Origin: Candidatus Delongbacteria bacterium
GTDB lineage: Bacteria > Delongbacteria > UBA4055
DNA length: 19,992 nt
NCBI GenBank assembly: GCA_027858795.1
Contig: JAQICF010000059.1
Coordinates: 1-19,992 of the forward strand
Direction: 5' to 3'
The notes under the pieces are model-generated. The model was not told the DNA's origin and did no database searches. It saw nothing but the letters and a program-made list of their open reading frames with translations. Below, piece by piece: positions 1 through 7,586 of the stretch. The first letter of the stretch is position 1. Each line of letters starts with the position of its first letter. The position numbers and the translations under genes are program-made.

Positions 1-788
1 GTAGGAAATTCTTTCATACTACCGTCAAATTTCCAGATCCTATCCATTGATGCGTAAGTTATGTCAAAGGCACCGTCTGTCAATTTTGAAATTGCAATTG
101 AACGTTCGATCAGATCAAATAATTCCTTATCTACTTTAACAGGTTTGATCCCGGCATTTTTGTTTATCTTTGAAGTTTCTGAAGATACATCCCAGGATGA
201 GATCAGTTTTTCTATCCTTGATATTTCTGCTATCGCAAGATCAATATATTTATTTCCCTTGTCGGCATCATCAGCTATAACGGTAATGTCAAATCTGCTA
301 CCCATAAGTTTGTCTGTTCTGTGGAAAGATTCGTTAATATCTAGCGTTTTAGGTATAAAAGAATTTAATATTTTAATATATTCAGCCGGGGAGATATCCT
401 TATAACCCGTATTTCCAAGCACTTTTCCATTTTTATCCAAGATTACAACGAAAGGTACTGAATCCGAAGCATTGTACTTGTCAAATAGTTCCTGATTCTT
501 TTTTTGTTGTTCCTTTGATAGCTTATTTGCCTTCTTTCTTGGAAAATCAGCCATCAGCATTATATAGTTTTCTTTCGAATATTTTTTAAATTCATCTGTA
601 TTCCAAATGTTCATTGATAGTTTTATACAAGGCGTACACCAGTCAGATCCCTGAAATACAAGGACAACAGGTTTATTCTCAGCTACAGCTTTTTTTATAG
701 CTGTATCAAAATCTGTTAACCAATTCTGTGCGTTTAGAGAAAATACAGCTATAAATATCAATAGTAGTGTGTATTTTAATTTTTTGAT
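1..788 (-). CDS. Thioredoxin-like domain fused to ApbE-type FAD:protein FMN transferase (3' end cut by window)
   Basis: The minus strand is open from 788 to the window edge (262 codons), so the C-terminus is missing. Residues 1-21 form a Sec signal peptide (two Lys, a Leu/Ile-rich core, ending LNAQ). Residues 22-150 look like a thioredoxin-fold domain with the redox motif GSDWCTPC (C51, C54). From about residue 155 an ApbE domain begins: MGSRFDITV at 162, then EISRIEKLISSW and a GAFDITY stretch, all typical of the N-terminal half of ApbE. ApbE proteins transfer FMN from FAD to a Thr of exported flavoproteins such as RnfG or NqrC; the thioredoxin part may handle cysteines in the same compartment (inference). 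There is no ATG, GTG or TTG at the expected start. A strong Shine-Dalgarno (AGGAGG, 794-799) lies 5 bases before an ATC codon (786-788), which gives a normal signal peptide if read as Met. Family assignment is confident; the start is unusual. Confidence 0.85.
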   Translation of the reverse strand, partial: MKKLKYTLLLIFIAVFSLNAQNWLTDFDTAIKKAVAENKPVVLVFQGSDWCTPCIKLSMNIWNTDEFKKYSKENYIMLMADFPRKKANKLSKEQQKKNQELFDKYNASDSVPFVVILDKNGKVLGNTGYKDISPAEYIKILNSFIPKTLDINESFHRTDKLMGSRFDITVIADDADKGNKYIDLAIAEISRIEKLISSWDVSSETSKINKNAGIKPVKVDKELFDLIERSIAISKLTDGAFDITYASMDRIWKFDGSMKEFP

Positions 789-830
789 AACAACCTCCTT
801 AATATAACTTACTATATATATGTAAAATTT

Positions 831-860
831 AAATTATTTTATTAATTAAACATATGACAA
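831..860 (-). promoter_or_regulatory. Weak candidate promoter for the thioredoxin-ApbE gene
   Basis: On the minus strand TTGTCA (855-860) is followed after 18 bases by TAATTT (831-836), about 40 bases before the start. The region is very AT-rich, so such a match is easy to find by chance. Confidence 0.25.
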
Positions 861-978
861 ATGAGATATTTAGTTTTTTTTCTTTATGCAATTTTTACTT
901 TACGGTGGAATAAACCTCAGATGAAATATGCTGCAATACCACTAAGAACACCTTTATTCATTCACATATTCCTGTTTA

Positions 979-1464
979 CTAAAAAGAAAATCCCATATGC
1001 AGACCAGGCCATATATGATCATTCATAATATATACTACTCCTCGAAAAACAAATCCTTTCTCTGATCGGTATTCGAACCCAATGCCACCATAACCATAAG
1101 TTCCACCTTCTTCAGAATCTGAGTCATCCGAATCAGGATCATCGGAAACTGACAAATTAACAATTCCCCCTGTTAAGAAAGGCGACATTTCTTGTTTTGA
1201 CATATATATATTACCTCCCACAGACATAAATCTTCCTGTACCTAAGGAACTTATACCTGCTTGAATACCAAAATGAGACTTAATAATAAACTGAGCTGAA
1301 ATAGTGTATACATAACTCTTACCTAATAATTCAATACCCATATCTAATGGTAATTTTTCTCTAACATTAACCTTTAAGGAATCCGTTTGTGCATGAGCAA
1401 AAGTTGTTAGTAAAAACAAAGATATAGTTAAAATAGAAAATGAATTGCCAATTATTTTCAACAT
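979..1464 (-). CDS. Small exported protein, probably an outer-membrane beta-barrel-like protein of unknown function
   Basis: A 161-residue protein with a clear Sec signal peptide (residues 1-25, ending AHAQ). The mature part alternates hydrophobic and polar residues in short Gly-rich strands and ends in FSF, an aromatic terminus typical of outer-membrane barrels. Near residues 107-118 there is an acidic tract (DDPDSDDSDSEE) that could be an exposed loop or bind divalent cations. I do not recognise a family. It stands alone: its own promoter lies upstream (1507-1535), and 190 bases separate it from the downstream thioredoxin-ApbE gene. The ATG at 1464 is chosen because it gives the complete signal peptide; only a weak GAG lies upstream as ribosome binding site. 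Confidence 0.7.
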   Translation of the reverse strand: MLKIIGNSFSILTISLFLLTTFAHAQTDSLKVNVREKLPLDMGIELLGKSYVYTISAQFIIKSHFGIQAGISSLGTGRFMSVGGNIYMSKQEMSPFLTGGIVNLSVSDDPDSDDSDSEEGGTYGYGGIGFEYRSEKGFVFRGVVYIMNDHIWPGLHMGFSF

Positions 1465-1506
1465 GATAATAAGCTCGTTTATTCAATTGATTTTATAATT
1501 AGTTTT

Positions 1507-1535
1507 AATCTATCTAAGTTTCATATTAATGTCAA
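1507..1535 (-). promoter_or_regulatory. Sigma70-like promoter of the small exported protein
   Basis: Minus-strand TTGACA (1530-1535), a 17-base spacer, then TAGATT (1507-1512), about 43 bases before the ATG at 1464. Consensus -35 and optimal spacing make this a good candidate. Confidence 0.55.
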
Positions 1536-1642
1536 GCAATTAATATCTTATTATCCTTATACATAACACTAATATCTAATATAATTCCATAATATTTTGA
1601 TTATACGACTATATACTTTAACTCATCCCAGCATGTCTTAAT

Positions 1643-1684
1643 AAAAAAAAGGAACATTACAATTCAATAACATTCCTTTTTTTA
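1643..1684. terminator. Bidirectional intrinsic terminator after the glucan operon
   Basis: A hairpin at 1651-1676 (GGAA/TTCC outer stem continued by A-U and G-U pairs around a 6-base loop) is flanked by eight A's on the left and seven T's on the right, so both strands give a stem followed by a U tract. On the minus strand it lies about 28 bases after the phosphorylase stop and ends the six-gene operon before the unrelated exported-protein gene. Confidence 0.75.
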
Positions 1685-1703
1685 TACTATGTTCAATAAA
1701 TTA

Positions 1704-4700
1704 CTAAGCTAATTCGATCTTAATGTTGTTTACTTTTCTATCTCGAATCTTATGTGTAATTTCACCTGTCACTATTCCATCAGCAAATTCATGAGATACC
1801 CCATCGTTATCAATTACTGTGACTTTAGAAGGAGTAGCACCATCTTTACCAAATGTATCTAACATCTTAGGGTTATGATAAGTAACCAGAATACTACCAA
1901 GGAACATAAAACTGAATGTATTCTCTGCAAACTCTACTTCCTGCCAATTATCATTGATCTTAAGACGCTTTTTTCGAACTTCTTTGGTGAAAAACCATCC
2001 TGCCAGAGCTGGTGAAAATTTCAACTGCAGATTACCTTCTAAATTTATACTGAAAGGTTTTTCTCCGATCATCATTAAAAATAATATATGTATGAATTCT
2101 GCTGTTGCACCACTGAGACGAGCTACGAAACCATTACCATGGATCGAAGTATCAGGATTACAGCTAGTAACTATGAAAGAAGAATTTTCTAATATGCTTC
2201 TTCCGTATACTTCCGGATCAAAGAAAGGTACAAAAACATTTTTAAAATCCTGATAGAATTGATCGTATAATCCAGATCTTAATAGCTCCAGCATATATTT
2301 ATATTCCATATGAAGCCAAATGGATTCATTTTCAAACCATCCGGGAGAAAAAGTTCTTGCTCTTCCTATTTCCATTGGTTGATCTTCAAGAGACGCATTG
2401 ACTTTATACATTTTAAGCTTTTTGTCATAGAGACCACTCTTCCTTATGCTAGTTGCAAGGCTAAGTAGATTTCCATTATTTTTATGACATCTCATATAAT
2501 GAACAGGACCTTCTAAAAACAAAGGAAGATGTATTTGCTTAAACTTTTTTGCTTTAAAGCACTGCAGACCTTTAGAATTGCATTTGATTTCAGACTCGTT
2601 AGACATAATTAATTGATAATCTACAACTTCATTGATGAAATATGTAGATATTACTTTTTCTTCTGTATTCCAGGCTTTATCGATACCGGCATCTAATTTC
2701 TTCAGGCAAGCTTCAAAAAATACTTTGATCTCTGAAATTGTAATATTTTTTTCCTGACCACTGACACCGAATATTGTCTTCTCTCTATACGACTCTTTAG
2801 CTGTAGATGCTTTATCCCAGAATTCAAAAGGTGATAATTCCGAATTCAGTAATTCTTGAAGAGTGTTCATAAAGTCGATCAGTTCTTCATATACAGCCCA
2901 ACTCTCATTATTCATGCTTAAAACTTCAAATGATCCCATCAAAAAAAGAATATGTCTTTTTATCTCGAGAGTTTCATTTAAACTCGATCCCAAAATACCA
3001 GGAAGACCATTTAAAGCATCATACCAGTTCGGCTTATCTGTTTCAAGTTCAACTCCGACACCCTCAGGATCCAATGAAGCCATTTTATTAACGATCAAAC
3101 TTAAGAAAGTAGTCAGTAGATTAGTTGAATAAACTTCTCCTTTACCAAAATCTGTGTGTACCCTATTCTTATTGATTTTTCGCTCAGATATTAATTTATC
3201 TTTCTTTTCATCAAAAACTACTGAACCCAATTGCATGGCTTTACCTTCCCAAATGACATATTTATCCTCACGAGGATGAACACGGTGAGGGTTATCATAA
3301 AATGAAAATGACCTTTTCTCAAAAAGTAAATAACTGAGCTTTTCAGGATAAACAGCTAGGTAATTTTCAAGAAGATCAAGATTATATGTCCAATGATCAG
3401 ACCAAAATCCTTCTCCATAATCAGTATCATGAAATTTCTCGCATATCTTTACTAGATCTGCAATAAAAGATTCCGTACTTCCATTGATGCTTATTTTATT
3501 TTCTTTAAAGAATGTAGTAATTTCACCGGGAGTAAAAGGAGACTGTAAAAATGTAAATAGACCTTCTGTATCATATTTATCAAAATACTTACCAAGTAAT
3601 GGTTTTATACTTTCGTTATTACTTACTGAAAAACGGGTTTCTTTAATAACCAACGGGTTAAATCCGTCAAGCTGTATCAGATTATAGAATTGTTCTACAT
3701 TGTTCTCTTTAACATCTGGATTAAATAACAAGTCATTCCTTCTATTCTGATTTACATCTCTGAAATTTCCGTTACCCTGCGAGTAGTTGGTAGGCATAAG
3801 CTGATAATCATTATAATCCCTTTCAAGATCTCCATGTTTTCTGGAAAAAAGATGAAGAGCGAATTTACTATCTGTTCCTTTAAGTGTATGCGGGAAACCA
3901 CCTCTTAGTGTATTATCCAGAAAGTTTAATCTAGTATATCGATCAAAAACAGGTATCTGACTACAGATAAAATTATTCTGGGTTAAAGTCTGAATCAATT
4001 CTCTATTGGTATTTGATTTCAGATCAATATATTCATTCTTGGTAATTATCGGGATAAGACTATTCAACTCTTCAATTGATGAAGAATGACCAATTATCGA
4101 GGTATAGGTATAAGTACCACCTGAAGGTATTTCAGTTTTAAAATATCCCATTGCGGAAGGTAACCTGTTCTCCAATATTTGTCCTTCGTACAGTTCTTCT
4201 GCTGAACATGTTAAAAACCTTTCAGGATAACTGTAGTCACTCTGAGAGCCAAAGATCTTAACAGGATCAACAATTGGAGCTATCAGTTTTGTTTTTGAAC
4301 CCGAGTTCTCAAAACCAACATAAAAATTACCTTTTTTTATTCTTACAACCTCAGGTCTATCAGATGGTTCTACTTTTCCCCTAAAAAATGGTACTCCTGT
4401 ATCGTAGTTACTGACTTCTACAAAAGCCTCTACCAACCTTCTAATCATTTTTAAACTGCCATTATCAATACCATAAGGAATGATCAATGGTAATCCATCG
4501 AGCCCATCTATGTTCACTGATTCATTGTTTAAATTTTCTATAGACAGTTTCCTGACAAGTCCTGGAAATTTATCCTGAGCAATATTGAAGTATTCTACTT
4601 TGAACTTAAGACCAAGTGTGTGATTTTCTTCTTCAATGGTAAGACCATACGGTGCAATTATCATAGTCTGACTCTTATCATGTTCAATGCTTTCCAAATG

Positions 4701-5015
4701 GTTCTGAAACGGTTCATAAAACTTAGTAGATTCATTATCATTTAACTTAATAAATGTTCTAAATCCCTGAGAAGAAGCAAGTTGATACGCTCGATTTGCA
4801 GGCAAAAACTCCATTATCGGATGTTCTTTGTCCTGAATTCCCATACTACAAACACATTGTCCTCTGTTTACATAGAACAGCCACATAGGTATACCTTCTT
4901 TACCAGCTACACCTGGGAAAAAACTTGAGAACAACTTCGCTGAATTGTAGTTCTTTATAATAAATTTACCTGACGCGTCTAACTTGTATTGTATTTCATT
5001 AGAATGGTTCAACAC
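1704..5015 (-). CDS. Cytoplasmic GH94-clan beta-1,3-glucan phosphorylase (GH149- or GH161-like)
   Basis: A 1103-residue protein with no signal peptide. The N-terminal region (about residues 29-70: FFPGVAGKEG, then FYVNRGQCVCSMG) and the very long chain fit the large phosphorylases of the GH94 clan, not ordinary cellobiose phosphorylases (about 800 residues). KPNWYDALNG around D666 matches the position of the general-acid Asp motif (DWND) of GH94 enzymes. HGNGFVARLSGAT from H959 resembles the phosphate-binding region. Phosphorolysis of beta-1,3-oligoglucosides would give glucose-1-phosphate in the cytoplasm, saving ATP. Its neighbours (GH16, GH17, GH30, sugar symporter) strongly favour a beta-1,3-glucan substrate. 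I lean to GH149 on length and context; GH161 is possible. It is the last operon gene. The start is GTG 5015 or TTG 5012; AGGGG upstream is spaced slightly better for the TTG. Confidence 0.8.
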   Translation of the reverse strand: MLNHSNEIQYKLDASGKFIIKNYNSAKLFSSFFPGVAGKEGIPMWLFYVNRGQCVCSMGIQDKEHPIMEFLPANRAYQLASSQGFRTFIKLNDNESTKFYEPFQNHLESIEHDKSQTMIIAPYGLTIEEENHTLGLKFKVEYFNIAQDKFPGLVRKLSIENLNNESVNIDGLDGLPLIIPYGIDNGSLKMIRRLVEAFVEVSNYDTGVPFFRGKVEPSDRPEVVRIKKGNFYVGFENSGSKTKLIAPIVDPVKIFGSQSDYSYPERFLTCSAEELYEGQILENRLPSAMGYFKTEIPSGGTYTYTSIIGHSSSIEELNSLIPIITKNEYIDLKSNTNRELIQTLTQNNFICSQIPVFDRYTRLNFLDNTLRGGFPHTLKGTDSKFALHLFSRKHGDLERDYNDYQLMPTNYSQGNGNFRDVNQNRRNDLLFNPDVKENNVEQFYNLIQLDGFNPLVIKETRFSVSNNESIKPLLGKYFDKYDTEGLFTFLQSPFTPGEITTFFKENKISINGSTESFIADLVKICEKFHDTDYGEGFWSDHWTYNLDLLENYLAVYPEKLSYLLFEKRSFSFYDNPHRVHPREDKYVIWEGKAMQLGSVVFDEKKDKLISERKINKNRVHTDFGKGEVYSTNLLTTFLSLIVNKMASLDPEGVGVELETDKPNWYDALNGLPGILGSSLNETLEIKRHILFLMGSFEVLSMNNESWAVYEELIDFMNTLQELLNSELSPFEFWDKASTAKESYREKTIFGVSGQEKNITISEIKVFFEACLKKLDAGIDKAWNTEEKVISTYFINEVVDYQLIMSNESEIKCNSKGLQCFKAKKFKQIHLPLFLEGPVHYMRCHKNNGNLLSLATSIRKSGLYDKKLKMYKVNASLEDQPMEIGRARTFSPGWFENESIWLHMEYKYMLELLRSGLYDQFYQDFKNVFVPFFDPEVYGRSILENSSFIVTSCNPDTSIHGNGFVARLSGATAEFIHILFLMMIGEKPFSINLEGNLQLKFSPALAGWFFTKEVRKKRLKINDNWQEVEFAENTFSFMFLGSILVTYHNPKMLDTFGKDGATPSKVTVIDNDGVSHEFADGIVTGEITHKIRDRKVNNIKIELA

Positions 5016-5046
5016 TATCCCCTTCTTATTTTATTCTTAAATCTTT

Positions 5047-5072
5047 CAGAGCCGGTTACATGACCGGCTCTG
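5047..5072 (-). other. Perfect 10-bp hairpin between the binding-protein and phosphorylase genes
   Basis: CAGAGCCGGT (5047-5056) and ACCGGCTCTG (5063-5072) pair perfectly around a 6-base loop. It is the most GC-rich stretch nearby and lies between the stop at 5084 and the start at 5015. On the transcribed minus strand it is followed by AAAGATTTAAGAA, not by a U tract, so a complete terminator is unlikely. It could protect the 3' end of the upstream message, mark a processing site, or cause partial termination, setting different levels of secreted binder and cytoplasmic enzyme. Confidence 0.7.
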
Positions 5073-5083
5073 TAAATCATATA

Positions 5084-6448
5084 TTATTTGATCAGCATCA
5101 TACTCTTTGTATCAACTATTTTATTATCTACTGAAAGTCGATAAAAATAGTTTCCTGATGCAACTGCCATTTTATTATCATTTGTTGCATTCCAACTAAC
5201 ATTATAGCTATTTACTGGCAAATTTCCTTCGATAAGAGTTTTTACATGCTGACCATTTGCATCAAACACTTTCAAACTAACATTCCCAGGTTTATTTATT
5301 GAAAATTTAATTGAAGTAGTTGGATTAAACGGATTAGGATAATTCTTTTCTAAAGTATAACCTAACTCATGCGCTTCATCATCAGAAATACCGACAGTAT
5401 TATCATAGAAATATATGTTATCTAAATATACTGTATTTGGATCACCTGCAAGGATCATTTGAGCAAGATGTTCCTTGGTTGTTAGATTTATAAAATCGGT
5501 AAGTGGAATATTAAGACGAACCCAAGTTTCTGTATCCATAATTGTTTCATCCAGAATGATCTCATGTTCCACATCATCTCCACCTCCATATAGACCATCA
5601 GCACCAAAGTCAATGAGCTTAATTTTAAATACTGCAGGATTCGCAGTATCATCAGGTGTCCAGATGTCCATGTGAAGATCTGTCATAGAACTGGCATTTA
5701 TTGGTTCTGAAGTGAATTCAATACCTGCAAAATTAAGGCTTGAATACTTCTTCGTAGCGTTGCTGTCGATATACACATCAGAAACACTTGCATCATCCCA
5801 TCCAGCTGACCATGTATCTACAGTAACATTTGTATATGCATCACTGAATAATGAGATAACACCACTTTCAGATACTGTAGGAGTTGGTGCGGCAACCGTA
5901 GGTTCCGGAGTAGGTGCAGTATTAGCTTCTGGTAGCTGAATATTATCAAAATAAATTATATTATCCTGAGCTCTTGAAGCAAAATCAGGTATAATAGTAA
6001 GTGTACTGTAAGTGTTCCCTATTGAAGCTGAGAAGTCAAAGGTAATCTCTTCCCATTGATCAATTACTGTGTTTGGGACTTGTATTTCAACTGCTGGACT
6101 TGAACCTTCAAACTTTATTCCAATATTACTTATAACAGGTTTGTTAACCATAATTTTGACTGTTGAATTAGAAGCATTAAAAATAAACTCATCAACGCTT
6201 GTGTAACATAAAGCCCAGTCTTGACCTGATGCTCTCGCTGTAAATTTAGCAATTGTTGCTGAAGTATTTATCCCGCTACTCACTGGATTATCAATAAATT
6301 CAACAGCAGGATTGTCCCCGTTTTCACCAACGGTCCATCCCAAGTCCGCTCCTAAACCAGCAGGTTCAAAATCCGCCACTACATATTGTCCGAACATCGC
6401 AGCATTCATCAAAAATATTAGTGGTAAATAAAACATAACTTTCTTCAT
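5084..6448 (-). CDS. Secreted glycan-binding protein with two beta-sandwich domains and a T9SS sorting tail
   Basis: A 454-residue protein. Residues 1-21 form a Sec signal peptide ending MFGQ. Residues 22-172 are a beta-sandwich domain (starts VADFEP, ends IIYFDNIQLP) resembling carbohydrate-binding modules. A Pro/Thr-rich linker follows (173-195, repeated APTP). A second sandwich occupies about 198-350 (starts SLFSDAYTNV, ends TVYLDNIYFYDN). From Y370 to the end is a type A Por-secretion C-terminal domain (YPNPFNPTTSIKF, later GNYFYRL). No catalytic domain is present, so it probably binds glucan at the surface or in the medium after export by a type IX system. The second domain resembles the C-terminal domain of the neighbouring GH16 (shared SSMTDL/SGMTDL motif and YxDxIY ending), which suggests the same ligand. 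GGAGG sits 5 bases before the ATG. It lies 33 bases after GH17 in the same operon. Confidence 0.8.
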   Translation of the reverse strand: MKKVMFYLPLIFLMNAAMFGQYVVADFEPAGLGADLGWTVGENGDNPAVEFIDNPVSSGINTSATIAKFTARASGQDWALCYTSVDEFIFNASNSTVKIMVNKPVISNIGIKFEGSSPAVEIQVPNTVIDQWEEITFDFSASIGNTYSTLTIIPDFASRAQDNIIYFDNIQLPEANTAPTPEPTVAAPTPTVSESGVISLFSDAYTNVTVDTWSAGWDDASVSDVYIDSNATKKYSSLNFAGIEFTSEPINASSMTDLHMDIWTPDDTANPAVFKIKLIDFGADGLYGGGDDVEHEIILDETIMDTETWVRLNIPLTDFINLTTKEHLAQMILAGDPNTVYLDNIYFYDNTVGISDDEAHELGYTLEKNYPNPFNPTTSIKFSINKPGNVSLKVFDANGQHVKTLIEGNLPVNSYNVSWNATNDNKMAVASGNYFYRLSVDNKIVDTKSMMLIK

Positions 6449-6481
6449 TTTTTCCTCCGTTTTGTTTTGTGTGTAATTATT

Positions 6482-7585
6482 CTATTGAACATATTTTAGT
6501 TCTTTATTATAGTTAGTGAATGAAATTTTAGGCTTTCTAGTTTCAAAATATACACCCCAGTGCTTTTCAATATCAGTTGAATCAGCTACTTCTCCACCAC
6601 CTTTCCACGGCTCATCAAATGCCTCGAAAAGAAATAGAGTAATGTTATTTTCTTTTGTCCACTGATCAAGTATCTTCAAATACTCCTCCTGACCTTCAAG
6701 ATCGATTTTCCCTTTTATTAGAGTACTCTGCTGACCATCTCCTATCTTTGTTGGATCGTAACTTGTTGCCCAACCTGTTTCACCTAGAACAATCTTTTTT
6801 CCTGAATGCAGATTTTTTATCTTATTAAGAACTTCATTCATCCAGGATTTTGATTCAGCGATTTTCTTACCATTCCATACAGGATGAGCATGATAGGTTA
6901 TAAAATCTATTTCATCTGATACTTTAACACTTACTGAATCACTCCAGAACATATGGTCATCCGCAGTTGTTATCGGAGCTTCAATACTATTCCTGATCGC
7001 TCTTATATAATTTATCAAGTTTTTCTGATCCATCCTATGACCTGACCAAATTACCTGTGTCTCATTTCCTACATTTACTGCTGAGACAATGTCCTTATAT
7101 TTATTTGACAGTTCTACACATCTTATAACATTCTTAATATTGGAATTCTTTCCTTCTGGGTTACCCGATTCTTTAGTAAGCCATACTCCAAGCATCACTT
7201 TAAGTTTTATATTATTTTTACGAATAGTATTCAATACTAATTCTGTATCATTATCTGCATTATAAACTCTTATTATTTTCCAGTATTTTTCGATTATCCT
7301 AAGATCTTCAAGAATCTCTTCCTCTGAAGGTCCTTTACCCCATGGAGCCTGACCTTTTCTGTAGAAACCATAGCTCACACCGTTTCCAATAACACCGTTA
7401 TTAACTTCAGGTGTGAATTTTCTTAATTGGAAATTGTCATCTTTATTAAATTTCTTATTCTGCAAAAGCATTTGCTCCATACTTAAAATGTCAGGTTGCT
7501 TCATTTTTTGAATATCTGTATTGCAACCAGTCAAAAATAGCAGGGCAATTAATATGATATATCGTAGAAGGAGAGTTCTTATCAT
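6482..7585 (-). CDS. GH17 beta-1,3-glucanase lipoprotein
   Basis: A 367-residue protein with a lipoprotein signal (LTGC, lipidated C21). The body is a GH17 TIM barrel (clan GH-A): GNGVSYGFYRKGQAPWG near the start, SAVNVGNETQ with the acid/base E175, and KKIVLGETGWATS with the nucleophile E269. The last match is close to the family's GETGWPS motif. A late FEAFDEPWKG stretch also fits GH17. Members hydrolyse, or sometimes transglycosylate, beta-1,3-glucans. It should be anchored at an outer membrane face and act on laminari-oligosaccharides. Its ATG lies one base after the GH30 stop, so the two are very likely translationally coupled. It follows GH30 and precedes the secreted binder. Confidence 0.9.
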   Translation of the reverse strand: MIRTLLLRYIILIALLFLTGCNTDIQKMKQPDILSMEQMLLQNKKFNKDDNFQLRKFTPEVNNGVIGNGVSYGFYRKGQAPWGKGPSEEEILEDLRIIEKYWKIIRVYNADNDTELVLNTIRKNNIKLKVMLGVWLTKESGNPEGKNSNIKNVIRCVELSNKYKDIVSAVNVGNETQVIWSGHRMDQKNLINYIRAIRNSIEAPITTADDHMFWSDSVSVKVSDEIDFITYHAHPVWNGKKIAESKSWMNEVLNKIKNLHSGKKIVLGETGWATSYDPTKIGDGQQSTLIKGKIDLEGQEEYLKILDQWTKENNITLFLFEAFDEPWKGGGEVADSTDIEKHWGVYFETRKPKISFTNYNKELKYVQ

Positions 7586-7586
7586 A

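Noticed and set aside
61..405. A + strand open frame of 114 codons
   Set aside because: It lies antisense to the ApbE domain, whose frame gives recognisable family motifs; the + frame has no signal, family motif or ribosome binding site.
789..793. TTG at 791-793 as start of the thioredoxin-ApbE gene
   Set aside because: It is out of frame with the signal peptide, sits directly against the Shine-Dalgarno, and meets a stop after five codons.
5047..5072. Intrinsic terminator between binder and phosphorylase genes
   Set aside because: The stem is strong but the transcribed strand continues with an A-rich sequence, not a U tract, and the next gene has no evident promoter.
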